64,000 bases of DNA. Source: Rhabditoides inermis (taxonomy: Eukaryota > Nematoda > Chromadorea > Rhabditida > Rhabditidae). The stretch is from NCBI GenBank assembly GCA_963966185.1, contig CAWZYM010000140.1:62001-126000 (forward strand), in the 5' to 3' direction. The notes beneath the pieces are model-generated. The model ran no database searches, had not been told where the DNA came from, and was given only the letters and a program-made list of their open reading frames with translations. The position numbers were made by a program, and so were the translations under genes. Below, in pieces: positions 7,648 through 20,037 of this stretch. How positions within the stretch are numbered: the first letter of the stretch is position 1; each line of letters starts with the position of its first letter.

Positions 7648-8972
7648 CGTGACAAGTCTCTGGAGTGTTGTCGTGCAGGTTTGGCAAGTTTTCCTTCTCT
7701 AGGCAGGGGCCACAAGTGTTTTAATGTCTTGGAACAAACGTCTTGAGTGTTGTCGTGCAGGTTTTGCCGTTTTACCTTGTCCTTGGTTGGAACCACGAGT
7801 GTTGCAATATATGAGAACAAACATCTGCAGTGTTGTGGTGCAGGTTCTGCCAACTTTCCCAGTCCTTGGTAGGAGTCACGAGTGTTGCAACATATGAGAA
7901 CAAACCTCTGAAGTGTTGTAGTGCAGGTTTTGCCAATTTTCCTCGTCTTTAGTAGGGACCACGATTACTTTATTGTATTGGGACAAGCCTCTGGAGTGTT
8001 GTCGTGCAGGTTTTGCCAATTTTCTTTGTCCTTGGTAGGGAAAGGAAAGTCGTATTATATCGTGACAAGCCTCTGGACAGTTGTCGTGCAGGTTTTGCCA
8101 ATTTTCCTTGTCCTTGTTAAGAGCCACGAGTGTTGCAATATTCGAAACAAACCTATGAAGTGTTGTAGTGCAGGTTTTGCCAACTTTCCTTGTCCTTGTT
8201 AGGAGCCACGAGTGTTTTAATGTATTGGAACAAACGTCTGGAGTGTTGTCGTGCAGGTTTTGCCAATTTTCCTTGTTCTTGTTAGGAGCCACGAGTGTTT
8301 TGATGTATTGGAACAAACGTCTGGAGTGTTGTTGTGCAGGTTTTGCCAATTTTCCTTGTCCTTGGTAGGGGAAAGGAAAGTTGTATTCCAGCGTGACAAG
8401 TCTCTGGTGTGTTGTCGTGCAGGTTTTGCGAATTTTCCTTTTTCTTTGCAGGAGGCACGAGTGTTTTAATGTATTGGAACGAACGTCTGAAGTGTTGTCG
8501 TGCAGGTTTTGCCAATTTTCCGTGTCTTTGGTAGGGGAAAGGAAAGTCGTATTATATCGTGACAAGCCTCTGGAGTGTTGTCGTGCAGGTTTTGCCAATT
8601 TTCCTTGTCCTTGTTAGGAGCCACGAGTGTTGCAATTTATGAGAACAAACCTATGAAGTGTTGTAGTGCAGGTTTTGCCAACTTTCCTTGTCCTTGGTAC
8701 GGGAAAGGAAAGTCGTATTATATCGTGACAAGCCTCTGGAATGTTGTCGTGCAGGTTTTGCCAATTTTCCTTGTCCTTGTTAGGAGCCACGAGTGTTTTA
8801 ATGCATTTGAACAAACGTCTGGAGTGTTGTCGTGCAGGGTTTGCCAACTTTCCTTGTCCTTGGTAAGGGAAAGGAAAGTCGTATTATATCGTGACAAGCC
8901 TCTGGAGTGTTGTCGTGCAGGTTTTGCCAATTTTCCTTGTCCTTGGTAGGGGAAAAGAAAGTCGTATTATAT
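7648..8972 (+). repeat. 1,326-bp HOR, pair A copy 1
   Basis: Sixteen-monomer unit (16 x 83 = 1,328) tandemly repeated at 8973. It contains the T8 short form, T9, T10 with gcaacatatgag, the T7 relative, the aatattcgaaac T1, T3 run, T6, T11 and T2 variants. This copy is 1 bp shorter than the others because it has gtaggg for gtagggg near 8036. It also has a private gttaagagcc at 8119. Confidence 0.85.
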
Positions 8973-10297
8973 CGTGACAAGTCTCTGGAGTGTTGTCGTG
9001 CAGGTTTGGCAAGTTTTCCTTCTCTAGGCAGGGGCCACAAGTGTTTTAATGTCTTGGAACAAACGTCTTGAGTGTTGTCGTGCAGGTTTTGCCGTTTTAC
9101 CTTGTCCTTGGTTGGAACCACGAGTGTTACAATATATGAGAACAAACATCTGCAGTGTTGTGGTGCAGGTTCTGCCAACTTTCCCAGTCCTTGGTAGGAG
9201 TCACGAGTGTTGCAACATATGAGAACAAACCTCTGAAGTGTTGTAGTGCAGGTTTTGCCAATTTTCCTCGTCTTTAGTAGGGACCACGATTACTTTATTG
9301 TATTGGGACAAGCCTCTGGAGTGTTGTCGTGCAGGTTTTGCCAATTTTCTTTGTCCTTGGTAGGGGAAAGGAAAGTCGTATTATATCGTGACAAGCCTCT
9401 GGACAGTTGTCGTGCAGGTTTTGCCAATTTTCCTTGTCCTTGTTAGGAGCCACGAGTGTTGCAATATTCGAAACAAACCTATGAAGTGTTGTAGTGCAGG
9501 TTTTGCCAACTTTCCTTGTCCTTGTTAGGAGCCACGAGTGTTTTAATGTATTGGAACAAACGTCTGGAGTGTTGTCGTGCAGGTTTTGCCAATTTTCCTT
9601 GTTCTTGTTAGGAGCCACGAGTGTTTTGATGTATTGGAACAAACGTCTGGAGTGTTGTTGTGCAGGTTTTGCCAATTTTCCTTGTCCTTGGTAGGGGAAA
9701 GGAAAGTTGTATTCCAGCGTGACAAGTCTCTGGTGTGTTGTCGTGCAGGTTTTGCGAATTTTCCTTTTTCTTTGCAGGAGGCACGAGTGTTTTAATGTAT
9801 TGGAACGAACGTCTGAAGTGTTGTCGTGCAGGTTTTGCCAATTTTCCGTGTCTTTGGTAGGGGAAAGGAAAGTCGTATTATATCGTGACAAGCCTCTGGA
9901 GTGTTGTCGTGCAGGTTTTGCCAATTTTCCTTGTCCTTGTTAGGAGCCACGAGTGTTGCAATTTATGAGAACAAACCTATGAAGTGTTGTAGTGCAGGTT
10001 TTGCCAACTTTCCTTGTCCTTGGTACGGGAAAGGAAAGTCGTATTATATCGTGACAAGCCTCTGGAATGTTGTCGTGCAGGTTTTGCCAATTTTCCTTGT
10101 CCTTGTTAGGAGCCACGAGTGTTTTAATGCATTTGAACAAACGTCTGGAGTGTTGTCGTGCAGGGTTTGCCAACTTTCCTTGTCCTTGGTAAGGGAAAGG
10201 AAAGTCGTATTATATCGTGACAAGCCTCTGGAGTGTTGTCGTGCAGGTTTTGCCAATTTTCCTTGTCCTTGGTAGGGGAAAAGAAAGTCGTATTATA
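8973..10297 (+). repeat. 1,326-bp HOR, pair A copy 2
   Basis: Second tandem copy, ending near 10,297 where gacaagcctctggacag and a gtagtg core replace the gacaagtctctggag that starts the next round. Private change: gtgttacaatatatg at about 9127. The boundary between copies lies inside tcgtattatatcgtgacaag, which the flanking monomers share, as expected for an unequal crossover in homologous monomers. Confidence 0.85.
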
Positions 10298-11124
10298 TCG
10301 TGACAAGCCTCTGGACAGTTGTAGTGCAGGTTTTGCCAACTTTCCTTGTCCTTGGTAGGGGTAAGGAAAGTCGTATTATATCGTGACAAGTCTCTGGAGT
10401 GTTGTCGTGCAGGTTTTGCAAGTTTTCCTCTCCCTAGGCAGGGGCCACAAGTGTTTTAATGTATTGGAACAAACGTCTTGAGTGTTGTCGTGCAGGTTTT
10501 GCCGTTTTACCTTGTTCTTGGTTGGAACCACGAGTGCTGCAATATATGAGAACAAACATCTGCAGTGTTGTAGTGCAGGTTCTGCCAACTTTCCCAGTCC
10601 TTGGTAGAAGTCACGAGTGTTGCAATATATGAGAAGAAACCTCTGAAGTGTTGTAGTGCAGGTTTTGCTAATTTTCCTTTTTCTTTGCAGGGGCCACGAG
10701 TGTTTTAATGTATTGGAACAAACGTCTGGAGTGCTGTCGTGCAGGTTTTGCCAATTTTCCGTGTCCTTGGTAGGGGAAAGGAAAGTCGTATTATATCGTG
10801 ACAAGCCTCTGAAGTGTTGTCGTGCAGGTTTTGCCAATTTTCCTTGTGTTTGGTAGGGGAAAGGAAAGTCGTATTTTATCGTGACAAGCCTCTGGAATGT
10901 TGTCGTGCAGGTTTTGCCAAATTTACTTGTCCTTGTTAGGAGCCACGAGTGTTGCAATATATGAATATATGAGAACACACCTATGAAGTGTTTTAGTGCA
11001 GGTTTTGCCAACTTTCCTTGTCTTTGGTAGGGGTAAGGAAAGTCGTATTATGTCGTGACAAGCCTCTGGAATGTTGTCGTGCAGGTTTTGCCATTTTTCC
11101 TTGTCCTTGTTAGGAGCCACGAGT
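10298..11124 (+). repeat. HOR segment before the 11.13-kb junction
   Basis: Carries a T8-T9-T10 cassette (T8 motif at 10,428) followed by T11-like, T2 and 91-bp T1 monomers. It matches 5.98-6.80 kb (offset 4,323) and 20.04-20.86 kb (offset 9,740). Private change: gttttgctaattttcc near 10,665 where the sister copy has gttttgccaattttcc. Confidence 0.83.
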
Positions 11125-11160
11125 GTAGTGCAGGTTTTTTTTCTTGTAGTGCAGGTTTTG
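11121..11160 (+). other. Out-of-register junction with T run and 21-bp spacing
   Basis: The T3 monomer stops after cacgagtg and runs into tagtgcagg, a run of eight T (11,135-11,142), then cttgtagtgcaggttttgcc. Two gtgcagg motifs start at 11,128 and 11,149, only 21 bp apart instead of 83. Sequence to the left follows the 6.6-6.8 kb pattern; sequence to the right follows the 4.84 kb pattern. This is a recombination or repair join. An assembly error is the alternative. Confidence 0.85.
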
Positions 11161-14067
11161 CCAACTTTCCTTGTCCTTGGTAGGAGTAAGGAAAGTCGTA
11201 TTATATTGTGACAAGTCTCTGGAGTGTTGTCGTGCAGGTTTTGCCAATTTTCCTTGTTCTTAGTAGGGACCATGAATACTTTATTGTATTGGGACAAGCT
11301 TTTGGCGTGTTTTTGTGCAGGTTTAGCCAAATTTCCCTGTCCTTGGTAGGAGAAAGGAAAGTTGTATTCCAGCGTGACAAGTTTCTGGTGTGTTGTCGTG
11401 CAGGTTTTGCCAATTTTCCGTGTCCTTGGTAGGGGAAAGGAAAGTCGTATCATATCGTAACGAGCCTCTGGAATGTTGTCGTGCAGGTTTTGCCAACTTT
11501 CCTTGTCCTTGGTAGGGATAAGGAAAGTCGTATTATATCGTGACAAGTCTCTGGAGTGTTGTCGTGCAGGTTTGGCAAGTTTTCCTTCTCTAGGCAGGGG
11601 CCACAAGTGTTTTAATGTCTTGGAACGAACGTCTGAAGTGTTGTCGTGCAGGTTTTGCCAAATTTCCGTGTCTTTGGTAGGGGAAAGGAAAGTCGTATTA
11701 TATCGTGACAAGCCTCTGGAGTGTTGTCGTGCAGGTTTTGCCAATTTTCCTTGTCCTTGTTAGGAGCCACGAGTGTTGCAATTTATGAGAACAAACCTAT
11801 GAAGTGTTGTAGTGCAGGTTTTGCCAACTTTCCTTGTCCTTGGTACGGGAAAGGAAAGTCGTATTATATCGTGACAAGCCTCTGGAATGTTGTCGTGCAG
11901 GTTTTGCCAATTTTCCTTGTCCTTGTTAGGAGCCACGAGTGTTTTAATGTATTTGAACAAACGTCTGGAGTGTTGTCGTGCAGGGTTTGCCAACTTTCCT
12001 TGTCCTTGGTAAGGGAAAGGAAAGTCGTATTATATCGTGACAAGCCTCTGGAGTGTTGTCGTGCAGGTTTTGCCAATTTTCCTTGTCCTTGGTAGGGGAA
12101 AAGAAAGTCGTATTATATCGTGACAAGCCTCTGGACAGTTGTCGTGCAGGTTTTGCCAATTTTCCTTGTCCTTGTTAGGAGCCACGAGTGTTGCAATAAA
12201 TAAGAACAAACCTCTGGAGTGTTGTCGTGCAGGTTTTGTCAATTTTCCTGATTCTTGGTAAGAGCCACGAGTGTTGCAATATATGAGAAAAAAACCTATG
12301 AAGTGTTGTAGTGCAGGTTTTGCCAACTTTCCTTGTCCTTGGTAGGGGTAAGGAAAGTCGTATTATATCGTGACAAGTCTCTGGAGTGTTGTCGTGCAGG
12401 TTTTGCAAGTTTTCCTCTCCCTAGGCAGGGGCCACAAGTGTTTTAATGTATTGGAACAAACGTCTTGAGTGTTGTCGTGCAGGTTTTGCCGTTTTACCTT
12501 GTTCTTGGTTGGAACCACGAGTGCTGCAATATATGAGAACAAACATCTGCAGTGTTGTAGTGCAGGTTCTGCCAACTTTCCCAGTCCTTGGTAGAAGTCA
12601 CGAGTGTTGCAATATATGAGAAAACCTCTGAAGTGTTGTAGTGCAGGTTTTGCCAATTTTCCTTTTTCTTTGCAGGGGCCACGAGTGTTTTAATGTATTG
12701 GAACAAACGTCTGGAGTGCTGTCGTGCAGGTTTTGCCAATTTTCCGTGTCCTTGGTAGGGGAAAGGAAAGTCGTATTATATCGTGACAAGCCTCTGAAGT
12801 GTTGTCGTGCAGGTTTTGCCAATTTTCCTTGTGTTTGGTAGGGGAAAGGAAAGTCGTATTTTATCGTGACAAGCCTCTGGAATGTTGTCGTGCAGGTTTT
12901 GCCAAATTTACTTGTCCTTGTTAGGAGCCACGAGTGTTGCATAATATGAATATATGAGAACACACCTATGAAGTGTTTTAGTGCAGGTTTTGCCAACTTT
13001 CCTTGTCTTTGGTAGGGGTAAGGAAAGTCGTATTATGTCGTGACAAGCCTCTGGAATGTTGTCGTGCAGGTTTTGCCATTTTTCCTTGTCCTTGTTAGGA
13101 GCCACGAGTGTTTTCATGTATTGGAACAAACGTCTGAAGTGTTGTCGTGCAGGTTTTGCCAATTTTCCTTGTCCTTATTAGGAGCCACGAGTGTTTTAAT
13201 GTATTGGAACAAACGTCTGGAGTGTTGTAGTGCAGGTTTTGCCAATTCTTCTTGTCCTTGGTAGGGGAAAGGAAAGTCGTATTATAACGTGAAAAGCCTC
13301 TGGACAGTTGTCGTGCAGGTTTCGCCAATTTTCCTTGTCCTTGTTAGGAGCCACGAGTGTTGCAATATATGAGAACAAACCTCTGAAGTGTTGTAGTGCA
13401 GGTTTTGCTAATTTTCGTTTTCTTTGTCTTTAAATGAGACCACGAATACTTTATTGTAGTGGGACAAATTTCTGAGGTGTTGTAGTGCAGGTTTTGCCAA
13501 TTTTCCTTGTATTTGGTAGGGACTAGGAAAGTTTTATTCCATCGTGACAAGCCTCTGGAATGTTGTCGTGCAGGTTTTGCCAATTTTCCTTGTCCTTGTT
13601 AGGAGCCACGAGTGTTGCAATATATGAGAACAAACCTATAAAGTGTTGTAGTGCAGGTTTTGCCAACTTTCCTTGTCCTTGGTAAGGGAGAGGAAAGTCG
13701 TATTATATCGTGACAAGCCTCTGGAATGTTGTCGTGCAGGTTTTGCCAATTTTCCTTGTCCTTGTTAGGAGCCACGAGTGTTGCAATATTTGAGAACAAA
13801 CCTCTGAAGTGTTGTAGTGCAGGTTTTGCTAATTTTCGTTTTCTTTGTCCTCAAATGAGACCACGAATACTTTATTGTAGTGGGACAAATTTCTGAGGTG
13901 TTGTAGTGCAGGTTTTGCCAATTTTCCTTGTATTTGGTAGGGACTAGGAAAGTTTTATTCCATCGTGACAAGCCTCTGGAATGTTGTCGTGCAGGTTTTG
14001 CCATTTTTCCTTGTCCTTGTTAGGAGCCACGAGTGTTGCAATATATGAGAGCAAACCTATGAAGTGT
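11145..14067 (+). repeat. About 2,925-bp HOR, copy 1
   Basis: Landmarks at 11,201, 11,760, 12,175 and 13,095 recur at 14,124, 14,683, 15,098 and 16,020, giving a step of 2,923 rising to 2,925 after small deletions in this copy. One such deletion is gagaaaacctctg near 12,617 (gagaagaaacc elsewhere). Other private changes are caataaataag at 12,195 and ataatatg at 12,941. The unit holds about 35 monomers, including T7, T6, the T8 short form, T12, the T8-T9-T10 cassette, the T3 run and two T4 trimers. Confidence 0.85.
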
Positions 14068-16992
14068 TGTAGTGCAGGTTTTGCCAACTTTCCTTGTCCT
14101 TGGTAGGAGTAAGGAAAGTCGTATTATATTGTGACAAGTCTCTGGAGTGTTGTCGTGCAGGTTTTGCCAATTTTCCTTGTTCTTAGTAGGGACCATGAAT
14201 ACTTTATTGTATTGGGACAAGCTTTTGGCGTGTTTTTGTGCAGGTTTAGCCAAATTTCCCTGTCCTTGGTAGGAGAAAGGAAAGTTGTATTCCAGCGTGA
14301 CAAGTTTCTGGTGTGTTGTCGTGCAGGTTTTGCCAATTTTCCGTGTCCTTGGTAGGGGAAAGGAAAGTCGTATCATATCGTAACGAGCCTCTGGAATGTT
14401 GTCGTGCAGGTTTTGCCAACTTTCCTTGTCCTTGGTAGGGATAAGGAAAGTCGTATTATATCGTGACAAGTCTCTGGAGTGTTGTCGTGCAGGTTTGGCA
14501 AGTTTTCCTTCTCTAGGCAGGGGCCACAAGTGTTTTAATGTCTTGGAACGAACGTCTGAAGTGTTGTCGTGCAGGTTTTGCCAAATTTCCGTGTCTTTGG
14601 TAGGGGAAAGGAAAGTCGTATTATATCGTGACAAGCCTCTGGAGTGTTGTCGTGCAGGTTTTGCCAATTTTCCTTGTCCTTGTTAGGAGCCACGAGTGTT
14701 GCAATTTATGAGAACAAACCTATGAAGTGTTGTAGTGCAGGTTTTGCCAACTTTCCTTGTCCTTGGTACGGGAAAGGAAAGTCGTATTATATCGTGACAA
14801 GCCTCTGGAATGTTGTCGTGCAGGTTTTGCCAATTTTCCTTGTCCTTGTTAGGAGCCACGAGTGTTTTAATGTATTTGAACAAACGTCTGGAGTGTTGTC
14901 GTGCAGGGTTTGCCAACTTTCCTTGTCCTTGGTAAGGGAAAGGAAAGTCGTATTATATCGTGACAAGCCTCTGGAGTGTTGTCGTGCAGGTTTTGCCAAT
15001 TTTCCTTGTCCTTGGTAGGGGAAAAGAAAGTCGTATTATATCGTGACAAGCCTCTGGACAGTTGTCGTGCAGGTTTTGCCAATTTTCCTTGTCCTTGTTA
15101 GGAGCCACGAGTGTTGCAATATATAAGAACAAACCTCTGGAGTGTTGTCGTGCAGGTTTTGTCAATTTTCCTGATTCTTGGTAAGAGCCACGAGTGTTGC
15201 AATATATGAGAAAAAAACCTATGAAGTGTTGTAGTGCAGGTTTTGCCAACTTTCCTTGTCCTTGGTAGGGGTAAGGAAAGTCGTATTATATCGTGACAAG
15301 TCTCTGGAGTGTTGTCGTGCAGGTTTTGCAAGTTTTCCTCTCCCTAGGCAGGGGCCACAAGTGTTTTAATGTATTGGAACAAACGTCTTGAGTGTTGTCG
15401 TGCAGGTTTTGCCGTTTTACCTTGTTCTTGGTTGGAACCACGAGTGCTGCAATATATGAGAACAAACATCTGCAGTGTTGTAGTGCAGGTTCTGCCAACT
15501 TTCCCAGTCCTTGGTAGAAGTCACGAGTGTTGCAATATATGAGAAGAAACCTCTGAAGTGTTGTAGTGCAGGTTTTGCCAATTTTCCTTTTTCTTTGCAG
15601 GGGCCACGAGTGTTTTAATGTATTGGAACAAACGTCTGGAGTGCTGTCGTGCAGGTTTTGCCAATTTTCCGTGTCCTTGGTAGGGGAAAGGAAAGTCGTA
15701 TTATATCGTGACAAGCCTCTGAAGTGTTGTCGTGCAGGTTTTGCCAATTTTCCTTGTGTTTGGTAGGGGAAAGGAAAGTCGTATTTTATCGTGACAAGCC
15801 TCTGGAATGTTGTCGTGCAGGTTTTGCCAAATTTACTTGTCCTTGTTAGGAGCCACGAGTGTTGCAATATATGAATATATGAGAACACACCTATGAAGTG
15901 TTTTAGTGCAGGTTTTGCCAACTTTCCTTGTCTTTGGTAGGGGTAAGGAAAGTCGTATTATGTCGTGACAAGCCTCTGGAATGTTGTCGTGCAGGTTTTG
16001 CCATTTTTCCTTGTCCTTGTTAGGAGCCACGAGTGTTTTCATGTATTGGAACAAACGTCTGAAGTGTTGTCGTGCAGGTTTTGCCAATTTTCCTTGTCCT
16101 TATTAGGAGCCACGAGTGTTTTAATGTATTGGAACAAACGTCTGGAGTGTTGTAGTGCAGGTTTTGCCAATTCTTCTTGTCCTTGGTAGGGGAAAGGAAA
16201 GTCGTATTATAACGTGAAAAGCCTCTGGACAGTTGTCGTGCAGGTTTCGCCAATTTTCCTTGTCCTTGTTAGGAGCCACGAGTGTTGCAATATATGAGAA
16301 CAAACCTCTGAAGTGTTGTAGTGCAGGTTTTGCTAATTTTCGTTTTCTTTGTCTTTAAATGAGACCACGAATACTTTATTGTAGTGGGACAAATTTCTGA
16401 GGTGTTGTAGTGCAGGTTTTGCCAATTTTCCTTGTATTTGGTAGGGACTAGGAAAGTTTTATTCCATCGTGACAAGCCTCTGGAATGTTGTCGTGCAGGT
16501 TTTGCCAATTTTCCTTGTCCTTGTTAGGAGCCACGAGTGTTGCAATATATGAGAACAAACCTATAAAGTGTTGTAGTGCAGGTTTTGCCAACTTTCCTTG
16601 TCCTTGGTAAGGGAGAGGAAAGTCGTATTATATCGTGACAAGCCTCTGGAATGTTGTCGTGCAGGTTTTGCCAATTTTCCTTGTCCTTGTTAGGAGCCAC
16701 GAGTGTTGCAATATTTGAGAACAAACCTCTGAAGTGTTGTAGTGCAGGTTTTGCTAATTTTCGTTTTCTTTGTCCTCAAATGAGACCACGAATACTTTAT
16801 TGTAGTGGGACAAATTTCTGAGGTGTTGTAGTGCAGGTTTTGCCAATTTTCCTTGTATTTGGTAGGGACTAGGAAAGTTTTATTCCATCGTGACAAGCCT
16901 CTGGAATGTTGTCGTGCAGGTTTTGCCATTTTTCCTTGTCCTTGTTAGGAGCCACGAGTGTTGCAATATATGAGAGCAAACCTATGAAGTGT
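14068..16992 (+). repeat. About 2,925-bp HOR, copy 2
   Basis: Second tandem copy. It restarts a third round at 16,993 with T1, T2 variant, T7 and T6. The third round leaves the pattern near 17,473, where gaacaaacgtcttgag replaces the gaacgaacgtctgaag seen at 14,548. Landmarks at 16,690 and 16,945 are 2,925 bp after 13,765 and 14,020. Confidence 0.85.
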
Positions 16993-17386
16993 TGTAGTGC
17001 AGGTTTTGCCAACTTTCCTTGTCCTTGGTAGGAGTAAGGAAAGTCGTATTATATTGTGACAAGTCTCTGGAGTGTTGTCGTGCAGGTTTTGCCAATTTTC
17101 CTTGTTCTTAGTAGGGACCATGAATACTTTATTGTATTGGGACAAGCTTTTGGCGTGTTTTTGTGCAGGTTTAGCCAAATTTCCCTGTCCTTGGTAGGAG
17201 AAAGGAAAGTTGTATTCCAGCGTGACAAGTTTCTGGTGTGTTGTCGTGCAGGTTTTGCCAATTTTCCGTGTCCTTGGTAGGGGAAAGGAAAGTCGTATCA
17301 TATCGTAACGAGCCTCTGGAATGTTGTCGTGCAGGTTTTGCCAACTTTCCTTGTCCTTGGTAGGGATAAGGAAAGTCGTATTATAT
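16993..17386 (+). repeat. Start of a third 2.9-kb HOR round, before the 1,326-bp pair B
   Basis: About five monomers repeating the opening of the 2.9-kb HOR: a T1-linked core, the T2 variant with ggtaggagtaagg, T7, T6 and the T2 with catatcgtaacgagcc. It corresponds to 7,340-7,647 but still contains the T7 monomer that is missing there. Confidence 0.78.
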
Positions 17387-18711
17387 CGTGACAAGTCTCT
17401 GGAGTGTTGTCGTGCAGGTTTGGCAAGTTTTCCTTCTCTAGGCAGGGGCCACAAGTGTTTTAATGTCTTGGAACAAACGTCTTGAGTGTTGTCGTGCAGG
17501 TTTTGCCGTTTTACCTTGTCCTTGGTTGGAACCACGAGTGTTGCAATATATGAGAACAAACATCTGCAGTGTTGTGGTGCAGGTTCTGCCAACTTTCCCA
17601 GTCCTTGGTAGGAGTCACGAGTGTTGCAACATATGAGAACAAACCTCTGAAGTGTTGTAGTGCAGGTTTTGCCAATTTTCCTCGTCTTTAGTAGGGACCA
17701 CGATTACTTTATTGTATTGGGACAAGCCTCTGGAGTGTTGTCGTGCAGGTTTTGCCAATTTTCTTTGTCCTTGGTAGGGGAAAGGAAAGTCGTATTATAT
17801 CGTGACAAGCCTCTGGACAGTTGTCGTGCAGGTTTTGCCAATTTTCCTTGTCCTTGTTAGGAGCCACGAGTGTTGCAATATTCGAAACAAACCTATGAAG
17901 TGTTGTAGTGCAGGTTTTGCCAACTTTCCTTGTCCTTGTTAGGAGCCACGAGTGTTTTAATGTATTGGAACAAACGTCTGGAGTGTTGTCGTGCAGGTTT
18001 TGCCAATTTTCCTTGTTCTTGTTAGGAGCCACGAGTGTTTTGATGTATTGGAACAAACGTCTGGAGTGTTGTTGTGCAGGTTTTGCCAATTTTCCTTGTC
18101 CTTGGTAGGGGAAAGGAAAGTTGTATTCCAGCGTGACAAGTCTCTGGTGTGTTGTCGTGCAGGTTTTGCGAATTTTCCTTTTTCTTTGCAGGAGGCACGA
18201 GTGTTTTAATGTATTGGAACGAACGTCTGAAGTGTTGTCGTGCAGGTTTTGCCAATTTTCCGTGTCTTTGGTAGGGGAAAGGAAAGTCGTATTATATCGT
18301 GACAAGCCTCTGGAGTGTTGTCGTGCAGGTTTTGCCAATTTTCCTTGTCCTTGTTAGGAGCCACGAGTGTTGCAATTTATGAGAACAAACCTATGAAGTG
18401 TTGTAGTGCAGGTTTTGCCAACTTTCCTTGTCCTTGGTACGGGAAAGGAAAGTCGTATTATATCGTGACAAGCCTCTGGAATGTTGTCGTGCAGGTTTTG
18501 CCAATTTTCCTTGTCCTTGTTAGGAGCCACGAGTGTTTTAATGCATTTGAACAAACGTCTGGAGTGTTGTCGTGCAGGGTTTGCCAACTTTCCTTGTCCT
18601 TGGTAAGGGAAAGGAAAGTCGTATTATATCGTGACAAGCCTCTGGAGTGTTGTCGTGCAGGTTTTGCCAATTTTCCTTGTCCTTGGTAGGGGAAAAGAAA
18701 GTCGTATTATA
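17387..18711 (+). repeat. 1,326-bp HOR, pair B copy 1
   Basis: Matches pair A at an offset of about 9,740 bp. It opens with the T8 short form (near 17,432) and includes the gcaacatatgag T10 at 17,621. It has the full gtagggg and gttaggagcc that pair A copy 1 lacks, so those changes in pair A arose after, or escaped, the long duplication. Confidence 0.85.
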
Positions 18712-20037
18712 TCGTGACAAGTCTCTGGAGTGTTGTCGTGCAGGTTTGGCAAGTTTTCCTTCTCTAGGCAGGGGCCACAAGTGTTTTAATGTCTTGGAAC
18801 AAACGTCTTGAGTGTTGTCGTGCAGGTTTTGCCGTTTTACCTTGTCCTTGGTTGGAACCACGAGTGTTGCAATATATGAGAACAAACATCTGCAGTGTTG
18901 TGGTGCAGGTTCTGCCAACTTTCCCAGTCCTTGGTAGGAGTCACGAGTGTTGCAACATATGAGAACAAACCTCTGAAGTGTTGTAGTGCAGGTTTTGCCA
19001 ATTTTCCTCGTCTTTAGTAGGGACCACGATTACTTTATTGTATTGGGACAAGCCTCTGGAGTGTTGTCGTGCAGGTTTTGCCAATTTTCTTTGTCCTTGG
19101 TAGGGGAAAGGAAAGTCGTATTATATCGTGACAAGCCTCTGGACAGTTGTCGTGCAGGTTTTGCCAATTTTCCTTGTCCTTGTTAGGAGCCACGAGTGTT
19201 GCAATATTCGAAACAAACCTATGAAGTGTTGTAGTGCAGGTTTTGCCAACTTTCCTTGTCCTTGTTAGGAGCCACGAGTGTTTTAATGTATTGGAACAAA
19301 CGTCTGGAGTGTTGTCGTGCAGGTTTTGCCAATTTTCCTTGTTCTTGTTAGGAGCCACGAGTGTTTTGATGTATTGGAACAAACGTCTGGAGTGTTGTTG
19401 TGCAGGTTTTGCCAATTTTCCTTGTCCTTGGTAGGGGAAAGGAAAGTTGTATTCCAGCGTGACAAGTCTCTGGTGTGTTGTCGTGCAGGTTTTGCGAATT
19501 TTCCTTTTTCTTTGCAGGAGGCACGAGTGTTTTAATGTATTGGAACGAACGTCTGAAGTGTTGTCGTGCAGGTTTTGCCAATTTTCCGTGTCTTTGGTAG
19601 GGGAAAGGAAAGTCGTATTATATCGTGACAAGCCTCTGGAGTGTTGTCGTGCAGGTTTTGCCAATTTTCCTTGTCCTTGTTAGGAGCCACGAGTGTTGCA
19701 ATTTATGAGAACAAACCTATGAAGTGTTGTAGTGCAGGTTTTGCCAACTTTCCTTGTCCTTGGTACGGGAAAGGAAAGTCGTATTATATCGTGACAAGCC
19801 TCTGGAATGTTGTCGTGCAGGTTTTGCCAATTTTCCTTGTCCTTGTTAGGAGCCACGAGTGTTTTAATGCATTTGAACAAACGTCTGGAGTGTTGTCGTG
19901 CAGGGTTTGCCAACTTTCCTTGTCCTTGGTAAGGGAAAGGAAAGTCGTATTATATCGTGACAAGCCTCTGGAGTGTTGTCGTGCAGGTTTTGCCAATTTT
20001 CCTTGTCTTTGGTAGGGGAAAAGAAAGTCGTATTATA
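18712..20037 (+). repeat. 1,326-bp HOR, pair B copy 2
   Basis: Second tandem copy, step 1,326 bp from pair B copy 1. Private change: ccttgtctttggtagg at about 20,004 where the sisters read ccttgtccttggtagg. It ends in the same place relative to its unit as pair A copy 2, showing that the pair was duplicated as a pair. Confidence 0.85.

Noticed and set aside
10923..11744. Longest open frame (273 codons, minus strand) and the many similar frames of 60-240 codons
   Set aside because: They are translations of the 83-bp repeat in rotating frames. They overlap each other on both strands, break at monomers of 82, 84, 89 or 91 bp, and have no recognisable domain, start context or flanking gene structure.
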